DNA of 8,074 nucleotides from Actinomycetes bacterium (lineage in GTDB: Bacteria > Actinomycetota > Acidimicrobiia > Acidimicrobiales > RAAP-2): assembly GCA_021795095.1 (NCBI GenBank), contig JAJYPU010000080.1:1-8074 (forward strand). The letters are read 5' to 3'. Of this stretch, positions 1 to 8,074 are shown piece after piece (the stretch's first letter is position 1; every line of letters starts with the position of its first letter). The translations under genes were made by a program, and so were the position numbers. The notes under the pieces are model-generated. The model searched no databases. It was not told the DNA's origin and was given only the letters and a program-made list of their open reading frames with translations.

Positions 1-349
1 CCCCAACCAGTTGCGGGTCGCGAAGGACACGCTGCTCACATCACTCAAGCGCGCGAAGTTGTTGGCGAAGGACTCGACCTCGTCGGTTCGGCTCCTCGTG
101 AAGGATCGCATGGTGGAGATCCGCACACAAAGTCAGGACACTGGAGACGTCGAGGACAATGTCGATGCGGACTACGTAGGGGAGGACCTCACCATCGCGT
201 TCAACCCGAACTTCCTGATCGACGGGATCGAGGCCGTGCCGGGCGACGAAGTCGTGCTTGAGATGTCGGATTCGGTGCGACCCGCGATGGTCCACGGCGT
301 CGACGATGAGCGATTCCGGTATCTCTTGATGCCCGTACGCGTCCAGTAG
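1..349 (+). CDS. dnaN: DNA polymerase III sliding clamp (beta subunit), C-terminal part
   Basis: This is the 3' end of the gene for the beta clamp, the ring that tethers DNA polymerase III to the template and also binds other repair and replication proteins. The frame is open from the left edge (first whole codon at position 2), so the real start lies outside the window. About 115 residues are visible, matching the third clamp domain of a protein that is usually 365-390 residues long. Visible family signs are a segment reading SVRLLVKDRMVEI, the FNPNFLIDGIEA stretch (E. coli has GFNVSYVLDVLNAL at the same place), a DSVRPAMV strand and the clamp C-terminus YLLMPVRVQ, which resembles the usual YxxMPMRL ending. 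The TTG at position 11 is internal and not a start. recF follows after 15 bases, so the two are probably co-transcribed. The identification is firm; only the truncation limits it. Confidence 0.95.
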   Translation, partial: PNQLRVAKDTLLTSLKRAKLLAKDSTSSVRLLVKDRMVEIRTQSQDTGDVEDNVDADYVGEDLTIAFNPNFLIDGIEAVPGDEVVLEMSDSVRPAMVHGVDDERFRYLLMPVRVQ

Positions 350-364
350 GTCGGCTACACCATC

Positions 365-1447
365 GTGGGACTCCACGAACTCACGCTGCGTAACTTCCGA
401 CTCTTTCACGAGTACCGATTCCACCCCGATCACACCGCGGTGACGGTGTTTTTGTCACCTAACGGGACGGGCAAGAGTTCGGTGCTCGAAGCCGTCTACG
501 CACTGGCCACGGCGAGTTCGTTTCGAACCAACAGCGCCGCCGACATGGTGCACACGGGTGAGTCGGGCGCCGAGGTCCACGGCGTGCTCTTCCACCAGGA
601 TCGGCGGGTCCAGGTCGATCTCACCTTGACCCGCGGTATTCGCTCCACCCAAAAACGGATGCTGATCAACGGTCAACGCCCCCAGTCCCGCGCCGAACTG
701 GCCGAAGCCCTGCCGCTCACCGTCTTCACACCCGAGGGCGTCGAAGTGATCCGTAATGGTCCCGAACAGCGTCGAGAGTTCCTGAATCACCTCATGAACG
801 ACGTCGATCCAACAACGAGCCCGTTGCTCGAGCGCTTCGCACGAGTGCTCTCGCAGCGAAACGCCGTGCTACGACGGATCCAGGGACGTCGCGCGACCAC
901 TAGCGAGCGCGACGAGATCGAAGTCTGGACGAGCGATCTCGCTGGGACCGGCCTCGAGCTCATTAGCGAGCGCGAGGCACTCCTCGGGGAACTGGAACCA
1001 CTGGTCAACCAGTACTACCGAGCACTCGCCGACGACGGACAGCCGGTCGCCCTGGGCTATGACCGGTCATGGTCCGGGGACCTGCTCGACGCGCTACGAC
1101 GGTCCTTTGAGGACGACGTCGCGAGGGGCCACAGCACAAAGGGCCCGCACCGAGACGACATCCTCATAACCCTCAATCACCGAGATGCCCGACGACAGGC
1201 GTCACAAGGGGAGCAGCGGTCCCTTGCGCTTGCGTTGCGCCTGGCGGGACACGAGCTCGTCCAGCAGCGCCGGGGGGTTGACCCCTTGCTCTTGTTGGAC
1301 GACGTGTTCAGCGAACTCGACCCTGTTCGAAGCGACCGACTACTCCAACTATTGCCGGTTGGCCAGACCCTGGTCACGACCGCGATGCCGCTGCCCACGA
1401 AGATGAAGCCGGCGTCGATCATCGACTTGACAAGTGGGTGCCAATGA
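365..1447 (+). CDS. recF: DNA replication and repair protein RecF
   Basis: RecF is an SMC/ABC-like ATPase that, with RecO and RecR, loads RecA at single-strand gaps. At 360 residues it has normal family length. The N-terminus (HELTLRNFRLF) is typical. The Walker A loop is at residues 31-38 (SPNGTGKS, Lys37), followed by SSVLEAVYAL. FTPEGVEVI near residue 121 and GPEQRREFL near 132 match conserved RecF blocks. GPHRDD lies near 260, the ABC signature SQGEQRSLALALRLA at 280-294, and Walker B LLLLDDVFSELD at about 308-319. The first Gly of Walker A is Ser here (see findings). The start is GTG at 365; no strong Shine-Dalgarno is visible upstream, but the protein N-terminus fits family alignments exactly. 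The stop overlaps the next gene's ATG as ATGA, which suggests translational coupling. Confidence 0.95.
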   Translation: MGLHELTLRNFRLFHEYRFHPDHTAVTVFLSPNGTGKSSVLEAVYALATASSFRTNSAADMVHTGESGAEVHGVLFHQDRRVQVDLTLTRGIRSTQKRMLINGQRPQSRAELAEALPLTVFTPEGVEVIRNGPEQRREFLNHLMNDVDPTTSPLLERFARVLSQRNAVLRRIQGRRATTSERDEIEVWTSDLAGTGLELISEREALLGELEPLVNQYYRALADDGQPVALGYDRSWSGDLLDALRRSFEDDVARGHSTKGPHRDDILITLNHRDARRQASQGEQRSLALALRLAGHELVQQRRGVDPLLLLDDVFSELDPVRSDRLLQLLPVGQTLVTTAMPLPTKMKPASIIDLTSGCQ

Positions 1448-1746
1448 GAAAGAAACGCGAAGAGCCAGCGGTCTTGGGGGACATCTTGAACGTGGTCGCT
1501 GGTCGTCTCAAACGTGTCGATATCCGTCTGATCGACCAGGTTCGGGTGATTTGGGACAACACCATCGACGAGGCGCTCCGTGACCGGTGCCACCCGCTGT
1601 TCATCAAAGACGGCGTACTGGTGGTCGAGGTTCCCTCGGGCGCGTTCGCGCAGCGCATCACCCAAGACGGACCCAGAATCCTCGTCGCGTTCGAATCACT
1701 CGGCGCGAACGCACCACGCTCGATCAGACCCGTCATCGCGTCGTAA
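1444..1746 (+). CDS. dciA: DUF721 / DciA-like protein, probable replicative helicase loader
   Basis: This is a small DUF721-family protein of 100 residues. DciA of this family is known to help load the replicative helicase DnaB in bacteria that lack DnaC or DnaI, and in Actinobacteria the gene sits between recF and gyrB, as here. Family-like features are the helical N-terminal part (about 10-30), VRVIWDNTIDEAL near 33-45, the CHPLFIKDGVLVVEVPSG strand-turn-strand around 49-66 and FAQRI where many members have WAQEL. The preferred start is ATG 1444, overlapping the recF stop as ATGA, with a GTGGGTG purine-rich stretch just upstream. GTG 1438 in the same frame would add two residues. It is shorter than the mycobacterial homologue, which as I recall is close to 190 residues and has an N-terminal extension. 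The family call rests on context plus sequence pattern and is good but not checked by a profile search. Confidence 0.82.
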   Translation: MRKKREEPAVLGDILNVVAGRLKRVDIRLIDQVRVIWDNTIDEALRDRCHPLFIKDGVLVVEVPSGAFAQRITQDGPRILVAFESLGANAPRSIRPVIAS

Positions 1747-3804
<2,058 letters not shown>

Positions 3805-3808
3805 GACC

Positions 3809-3814
3809 GGAGGA
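3809..3814 (+). promoter_or_regulatory. gyrA ribosome binding site
   Basis: GGAGGA lies in the 12-base gap between the gyrB stop and the gyrA ATG. The core is strong but only two bases separate the hexamer from the ATG (three from GGAGG), which is shorter than usual. Coupling to gyrB translation may compensate. Confidence 0.6.
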
Positions 3815-3816
3815 CC

Positions 3817-6291
3817 ATGGCACGCAAGAAGCGCGATTCGACGAACACGCCAGACGAGGGAACCGACGTCGTCGTCGGCTACGTCGAGCCGATTGAGATC
3901 AACCTAGAGATGGAGCGGTCGTTCCTCGAGTACTCAATGTCGGTCATCGTCTCGCGGGCTCTGCCCGACGCACGCGACGGGTTGAAGCCCGTCCACCGTC
4001 GCATCTTGTATTCGATGTTCGACCAAGGGCTCCGTCCGGACCGACCCCACACGAAGTGCGCGAAGGTCGTCGGAGAAGTGATGGGCACATATCACCCCCA
4101 CGGCGACAGCGCGATCTACGACGCGTTGGTGCGCATGGTCCAGGACTTCTCGATGCGCCACCCGTTGATTAGCGGACACGGCAACTTCGGTGGAACCGGA
4201 CCGGACGAGGGGGCGGCCGCGATGCGATACACGGAGTGCCGCCTCGCACCGCTGGCCCTCGAACTGCTCGACTCGATCGACGAGGAGACCGTCGACTTCG
4301 AACCCAACTACGACAACACCAACCAGCAGCCGACCGTGCTGCCCAGTCGCTTCCCGAACCTGCTCGTGAACGGTTCCCAGGGGATCGCTGTCGGCATGGC
4401 GACCAAGATCCCCCCACACAACCTCGGTGAGGTCATCGACGCGACGCTGTATCTGCTGGCCAACCCTGGCGCGACGCCTGATGACCTGATGCGTTTCGTG
4501 AAGGGCCCCGACTTCCCGACCGGCGCGCAGATCCTAGGACGACAAGGGATCCTCGACGCCTATCGCACGGGACGCGGTTCGATCAAAGTACGCGCGGTGG
4601 CCGAGGTGGAGGAGCACCGTGGCGACACCCGCATCGTCGTCACCGAGTTTCCCTACGAGGTTTCGGTGGAGTCGGTCGAAGAGAAGATCTACGACCTCGT
4701 GAAGTCGGGCGACCTCGAAGGTGTGGCCGCGGTGCAGAACGACTCGGCGGGCCGTCAGGCGCGTCTCGTGATCCGATTGAAGCGCGACGCCAACGCGAAC
4801 GTCGTGCTCAACAAGCTCTACAAGAACACGACGTTGCAGACCACGTTCGCGGTCAACATGCTGGCCCTCGTTGACGGGGTTCCCCGTACGCTCAACGTGG
4901 CCCAGGCATTGACGCACTACATCGCCCACCAGGTGGAGGTGGTGACCCGACGGACCCAGTTCCGTCTACGCAAGGCCCAGGCCCGTGCGCACATCATCGA
5001 AGGATTGCTGCGCGCCATCGACATGCTGGACCTCGTCATCGCAACGATCCGTGGGTCCGATGACCGACCGGCTGCGCGTGTGGCGTTGATGGCCGAGCCG
5101 TTCTTGTTCTCCGAGGAGCAAGCGAACCACATCTTGGACATGACCCTCGGACGACTCACGCGACTTGGTCGCACGGAGCTTGAAGACGAGATGGCGCGAC
5201 TGCTCGCGACGATCGCCGAGCTCGAGTCGATCCTGGCCAGCGAGGTGAAACTACGAGCCGTGATCGCCGACGAGATGACGGTGATCAAGAATAAGTACGC
5301 CACCGAGCGGCTTACCAAGATCGTTAACGACCCGGGTGAGCTCGGGGTCGAGGACTTGATCGACGACGAAGACATTGTGATCACGATGACGCGCGCCGGC
5401 TACGTGAAGTCGGTGTCCGCCGACGCGTTCCGCACCCAGGGCCGGGGCGGTCGAGGCGTCCAGGGCGCGAAACTGCGAGACGAGGACTTCGTCGACCAGA
5501 TCGTGCACACCACCACGCACGCCCACCTGCTGCTGTTCTCGAACCGGGGGCGGGTGTTCCGTCTCCGCGGTCACGAGATCCCGATGAAGGAGCGCACCGC
5601 GAAAGGGACTGCGGTGGTGAACCTGCTCAACCTTCAACCCAACGAGTCGATCCAGGCGATCGTCGCGACCAACGACTTCCCCAAGGACGAGTTCCTCGTC
5701 TTCGCCACGGCGAATGGGACGGTCAAGAAGACCTCGTTCTCTGAGTACGACAAGTCACGTCGCGAGGGCTGGATCGCGATCAAGCTGCGCGACGGCGACG
5801 AGGTGGTGCGCGTCGTCGCCACCGCTGGCGGCGACGACCTGATGATGGTCACGTTCCGAGGCATGGCGATCCGCTTCAATGAGTCCGAGGTCCGTGAGAT
5901 GGGCCGAGACGCGACGGGTGTGCGAGGTATCCGCCTGAAGGGCGACGACCGAGCGATCTCCCTCGACGTCGTTCGTGATGACGCGGACCTCTTCCTCGTG
6001 ACTGACACCGGCTTCGGCAAGCGGGTCAAGACCGATCGCTTCAACGTCCAGGGCCGTGGTGGTCAGGGCGTTCGCGCGATTCGATTGACGGCGGCGCGCG
6101 GTTTCGTGGTCGCCTCGCTGATGGTCGAGCTGTCCGACGAGGTGCTACTCGCCTCGAGTGGCGGGGTACTCATCCGCACCCCGGTTCGCGAAGTCTCGTC
6201 ACAGGGGCGTGACGCGACGGGCGTGCGGGTCATGAACCTCGACGAGGGTCACTCCGTGGCGACCGCGGCGGTGGTTCCGTCCGAGGAGTAA
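3817..6291 (+). CDS. gyrA: DNA gyrase subunit A
   Basis: GyrA is the DNA-cleaving and wrapping subunit of gyrase. The 824-residue length is normal for Actinobacteria. The N-terminal breakage-reunion domain carries SRALPDARDGLKPVHRR (46-62), the helix region HPHGDSAIYDALVRM (93-107) and the catalytic Tyr138 in AAMRYTECR. Ser98 and Asp102 match E. coli Ser83 and Asp87, so this quinolone-contact region looks wild type. GHGNFG (120-125) replaces the common GQGNFG. The coiled-coil and C-gate part ends near residue 505. The six-bladed C-terminal wrapping domain follows, with QGRGGRG at 541-547 in the GyrA-box position and a second QGRGGQG at 745-751; both deviate from the consensus. ATG 3817 is supported by GGAGG upstream. 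The box, the repeats and the gyrB neighbour argue for GyrA rather than ParC. The stop directly abuts the convergent next gene. Confidence 0.97.
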   Translation: MARKKRDSTNTPDEGTDVVVGYVEPIEINLEMERSFLEYSMSVIVSRALPDARDGLKPVHRRILYSMFDQGLRPDRPHTKCAKVVGEVMGTYHPHGDSAIYDALVRMVQDFSMRHPLISGHGNFGGTGPDEGAAAMRYTECRLAPLALELLDSIDEETVDFEPNYDNTNQQPTVLPSRFPNLLVNGSQGIAVGMATKIPPHNLGEVIDATLYLLANPGATPDDLMRFVKGPDFPTGAQILGRQGILDAYRTGRGSIKVRAVAEVEEHRGDTRIVVTEFPYEVSVESVEEKIYDLVKSGDLEGVAAVQNDSAGRQARLVIRLKRDANANVVLNKLYKNTTLQTTFAVNMLALVDGVPRTLNVAQALTHYIAHQVEVVTRRTQFRLRKAQARAHIIEGLLRAIDMLDLVIATIRGSDDRPAARVALMAEPFLFSEEQANHILDMTLGRLTRLGRTELEDEMARLLATIAELESILASEVKLRAVIADEMTVIKNKYATERLTKIVNDPGELGVEDLIDDEDIVITMTRAGYVKSVSADAFRTQGRGGRGVQGAKLRDEDFVDQIVHTTTHAHLLLFSNRGRVFRLRGHEIPMKERTAKGTAVVNLLNLQPNESIQAIVATNDFPKDEFLVFATANGTVKKTSFSEYDKSRREGWIAIKLRDGDEVVRVVATAGGDDLMMVTFRGMAIRFNESEVREMGRDATGVRGIRLKGDDRAISLDVVRDDADLFLVTDTGFGKRVKTDRFNVQGRGGQGVRAIRLTAARGFVVASLMVELSDEVLLASSGGVLIRTPVREVSSQGRDATGVRVMNLDEGHSVATAAVVPSEE

Positions 6292-6933
6292 TCAGCGCTC
6301 GGACCACGCGCGCACGAGCACGTCCACAATGGCGTCCTCGCCCTGGGCGCCCGAGATGAGGTACGACCGGTCGACGACGAAGGCCGGAACCCCGGTGATT
6401 CCCATCTCGTGGGCGAGCCGTTCGTCTGCGCGTACTGTCTCGGCGAATTCGTCGCTCGACCAGAGTGATGAGGACCCCCACACGCCGACCTCAGCCGCGA
6501 GTCGATCCAGGATCGGCGGCTCGCTCACCAAGAGCCCGTCGCTGAAGTAGGCGGCGTGGAGCCGTCGGGCCATCTCGGCGCCGAGTCCCTCTGTCGTGGC
6601 GAGCGCGATCAGCCGATGAGCGTCGAAGGTGTTGGTGGAGCGAGCTCGGTCGAGTGCCCAGTCGAGGCCCATCGAGGCGGCCTGGCGGCTGAGCCGGCCG
6701 TGGAGCTCGCGTGATCGCTCGAGCGACATCGAATACTTGGTCGCGAGCAGTTCGTCGAGCCCGACGGTACTCGGCGTCGCGTTGGGGTCCAATTCGAACG
6801 CGTGCTGGACGACGACGACGTCGTCGCGGTGCTCGAAGCGTTCGAGGGCGAGGTCCAACTGGCGCGACCCGAGGTAGCAGAACGGGCAGACGACATCGCT
6901 CCAGAGGTCGATCAGTAACGGTTCAGCCACCAC
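6292..6933 (-). CDS. DsbA-family oxidoreductase of the FrnE type
   Basis: This is a thioredoxin-fold thiol oxidoreductase with a helical insertion, resembling FrnE and related 2-hydroxychromene isomerase-like proteins. From the chosen start it has 213 residues, typical for the family. IDLWSDVVCPFCYLG near the N-terminus contains the redox motif CPFC (Cys16, Cys19). NTFDAHRL near residue 101 is a FrnE hallmark, GITGVPAFVV near 178-187 holds the cis-Pro (Pro183), and YLISGAQ follows. No signal peptide or membrane segment is visible, so it is probably cytoplasmic; the substrate is unknown. The start is uncertain: GTG 6948 is the longest option, while GTG 6933 and GTG 6930 give N-termini like those of homologues. 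None has a clear Shine-Dalgarno. The gene is convergent with gyrA with no bases between the stops and divergent from the ABC-F gene; nothing suggests a link to gyrase. The family call is secure, the physiological role is not. Confidence 0.88.
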   Translation of the reverse strand: MVAEPLLIDLWSDVVCPFCYLGSRQLDLALERFEHRDDVVVVQHAFELDPNATPSTVGLDELLATKYSMSLERSRELHGRLSRQAASMGLDWALDRARSTNTFDAHRLIALATTEGLGAEMARRLHAAYFSDGLLVSEPPILDRLAAEVGVWGSSSLWSSDEFAETVRADERLAHEMGITGVPAFVVDRSYLISGAQGEDAIVDVLVRAWSER

Positions 6934-6974
6934 GTCATCGTGGCACACCGTTGCGGGTCGGGCACAATGGTGGA

Positions 6975-7103
6975 GTGGATTCGCGCACCCTGACCAGTAG
7001 ATCGGACGCTCGACGTCATCGCGGCGCCCGTTCGGTCGAGTCGTTGCTCATGGGATCCGGCGCAGCGGTGCTCGACGATCGCCTTGTCGCGCGGTCCCGG
7101 TAG
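6975..7103 (+). CDS. Possible 42-codon leader ORF upstream of the ABC-F gene
   Basis: The frame reads from GTG 6975 to TAG 7101-7103 and would give an Arg-rich peptide beginning VDSRTLTSRSD and ending DDRLVARSR. It resembles no family I recognise. Its stop lies 10 bases before the ABC-F start and overlaps the TAGGGT box. A CACAAT at 6963-6968 could be a poor -10 for a leaderless start, and GGTGGA sits too close to the GTG to be a normal ribosome binding site. Some antibiotic-resistance ABC-F genes are controlled by translated leader ORFs, which is why it is recorded. In high-GC DNA an open frame of this length occurs often by chance, so it is probably not a gene. Confidence 0.15.
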   Translation: MDSRTLTSRSDARRHRGARSVESLLMGSGAAVLDDRLVARSR

Positions 7104-7106
7104 GGT
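7101..7106 (+). promoter_or_regulatory. Candidate -10 box (or Shine-Dalgarno) for the ABC-F gene
   Basis: TAGGGT fits the TAnnnT pattern and ends seven bases before TTG 7114, so transcription could begin at or next to the start codon, giving a leaderless mRNA. The box and its left flank resemble the candidate upstream of gyrB (GGTAGGAT there, GGTAGGGT here). No good -35 is seen at the normal distance. The alternative reading is that AGGG at 7102-7105 is a short Shine-Dalgarno eight bases from TTG. Confidence 0.35.
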
Positions 7107-7113
7107 CGAAACC

Positions 7114-8074
7114 TTGCTTATTGTTCGAGACCTCTCCATCGAGATCGGCGCGCGCCGGATCGTCGAACCCGTTTCCTTCACCATTGGTGACGGCGAGAAG
7201 GTGGGCGTGGTCGGACGAAACGGCGTCGGCAAGTCGACGTTGCTCGCCGCGTTGCGCGGTGAGACCCCCGAGCACCTCCGGATCGGTGGCGCGGTCACTC
7301 ACCAGGGGGCACTCAGCCACTTGCCCCAGGAGCCAATCCCGGGCGGACTCGGCGTCGAGCCGATCGGGCTCTCCCACGTGTTATCCGCACGCGGACTCGA
7401 CGTGCTCGACGCGGACATGCAACACGCGCGTCACGAGCTCGCGGCCAACCCGACTGACGAGACGATCGAGCGATTCACTTCGCTCGAGGCGCAGTTCGGT
7501 GAGCGCGGTGGCTACGAGGCCGAATCCGAGGTCGCACGGTTGGCGGCGGGACTCGGACTCGACGAGTCGCTGCTCCTCGAGGACCTGAGCTCGCTGTCCG
7601 GTGGTCAGCGCCGCCGCGTCGACTTGATGCGAGTGCTCTACGAGCAGCCCGACATCATGGTGCTCGACGAGCCGACGAACCACTTGGACATGGCGGCCAA
7701 GCGATGGCTGTTCGACGAGCTGGAGCGCTTCCGTGGGACGGTAGTCGTGATCAGCCACGACCTGCCATTGCTGGACCGAGCGATCAGTCGGGTCCTCGCG
7801 CTGCGCGACGGTCAGTTGCGCGAATACAAGGGCAACTACTCCTCGTACCTCGCCCAGGACGAGTCACGCCGGTTGGCCGAGGAGAAGCTGGCGGTCGCCC
7901 AGGACGCCGAGATCAGCCGACTGAAGACCCTCGCGGACTCGATGCGCGGCCAGACCGAGGCGCGCGCGCGAAAGGCCAAGGTCTTGGACCGTCGCGTGGG
8001 CAAGCTCGAGGTCGGTCGCGTCGAGGTCACCAAGAAGGAACGGACCGTCAAGTTCCGACTGCCCGAGCCCCCGC
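7114..8074 (+). CDS. ABC-F family ATP-binding protein, N-terminal part
   Basis: ABC-F proteins are soluble twin-ATPase translation factors that bind the ribosomal E site; some protect against antibiotics, others act as general factors such as EttA. The visible 320 residues cover the first ABC domain: Walker A GRNGVGKST (34-42), signature LSGGQRRRVDLMR (161-173), Walker B IMVLDEPTNHLD (181-192, Glu186) and H-loop His215 in VVISHD. GNYSSYL (240-246) opens the linker, the charged helical pair that contacts tRNA and the peptidyl transferase region, with REAR-like basic stretches to about residue 310. The second ABC domain lies beyond the right edge. No membrane segments occur, which excludes a transporter subunit. 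TTG 7114 is chosen because MLIVRDLSI matches family N-termini; TTG 7084 in the same frame would add ten residues. The subfamily and any resistance role cannot be decided from this half. One rare TTA codon occurs at 7381. Confidence 0.93.
   Translation, partial: MLIVRDLSIEIGARRIVEPVSFTIGDGEKVGVVGRNGVGKSTLLAALRGETPEHLRIGGAVTHQGALSHLPQEPIPGGLGVEPIGLSHVLSARGLDVLDADMQHARHELAANPTDETIERFTSLEAQFGERGGYEAESEVARLAAGLGLDESLLLEDLSSLSGGQRRRVDLMRVLYEQPDIMVLDEPTNHLDMAAKRWLFDELERFRGTVVVISHDLPLLDRAISRVLALRDGQLREYKGNYSSYLAQDESRRLAEEKLAVAQDAEISRLKTLADSMRGQTEARARKAKVLDRRVGKLEVGRVEVTKKERTVKFRLPEPP

Larger units (their letters stand above)
6934..7113. other. Divergent intergenic region between the FrnE-like and ABC-F genes
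   Basis: This gap of about 180 bases must hold the start signals for both divergent genes unless the promoters lie inside coding sequence. It shows a TAGGGT box next to the ABC-F start and a short + strand ORF (6975-7103). A six-base inverted pair, GTCGAG near 7035-7040 and CTCGAC at 7071-7076, is too short to call a structure. No tRNA fold, T-rich terminator or clear promoter for the - strand gene was found. Confidence 0.5.

Noticed and set aside
4093..4126. Quinolone-resistance mutation in GyrA
   Set aside because: The motif HPHGDSAIYD keeps Ser and Asp at the two key positions, as in sensitive E. coli.
4917..5384. 155-codon - strand frame inside gyrA, rich in Ser
   Set aside because: The Ser/Arg-rich composition is typical of a frame antisense to a high-GC gene, and gyrA coding is unambiguous here.
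6711..7103. 130-codon + strand frame running out of the FrnE-like gene
   Set aside because: Most of it is antisense to the oxidoreductase gene and Arg-rich; only its last 42 codons lie in intergenic DNA and are discussed separately.
7381..7389. TTATCCGCA, one mismatch from the DnaA box TTATCCACA
   Set aside because: It is a single site inside ABC-F coding sequence, with no cluster of boxes or AT-rich unwinding region nearby.

Overview
The window is an origin-proximal replication and topology cluster from a high-GC bacterium. In order on the + strand it carries the end of dnaN, then recF, a short DUF721/DciA gene, gyrB and gyrA. A thiol oxidoreductase gene of the DsbA/FrnE type follows on the - strand, and then the start of an ABC-F ATPase gene on the + strand that runs off the right edge. 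The order dnaN-recF-DUF721-gyrB-gyrA is the classic actinobacterial arrangement next to dnaA/oriC. The strong G/C preference at third codon positions, the GTG and TTG starts and the protein sequences (for example GyrA with GHGNFG where most bacteria have GQGNFG) suggest Actinomycetota, perhaps the class Acidimicrobiia. The class assignment is an inference from memory of family sequences, not a database result.

Layout. Positions 1-349 hold the C-terminal part of the beta clamp. recF starts 15 bases later with GTG and ends in an ATGA overlap with the DciA-like gene (1444-1746). A leader of about 126 bases, with a candidate -10 element and a small hairpin, precedes gyrB, which most likely starts at GTG 1873 behind a good Shine-Dalgarno. 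gyrA follows 12 bases after gyrB. gyrA ends at 6291 and the convergent FrnE-like gene ends at 6292, so no base separates the two stop codons. A divergent gap of about 180 bases (6934-7113) then leads to the ABC-F gene, which probably starts at TTG 7114 just behind a TAGGGT box.

Function. The first five genes serve chromosome replication: sliding clamp, gap-repair ATPase, replicative helicase loading and DNA gyrase (A2B2). The oxidoreductase and the ABC-F protein look like unrelated neighbours. No tRNA, rRNA, CRISPR array, insertion sequence, long repeat or convincing terminator was seen.

This is mostly an ordinary core-genome region and I found no new system. The points most worth checking are an Asn in GyrB where almost all gyrases have the Asp of EGDSAGG (the E. 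coli D426 quinolone-resistance position), a RecF Walker A loop whose first Gly is Ser, a non-consensus GyrA box, the zero-base convergent junction, and a possibly leaderless ABC-F transcript with a small ORF ahead of it.
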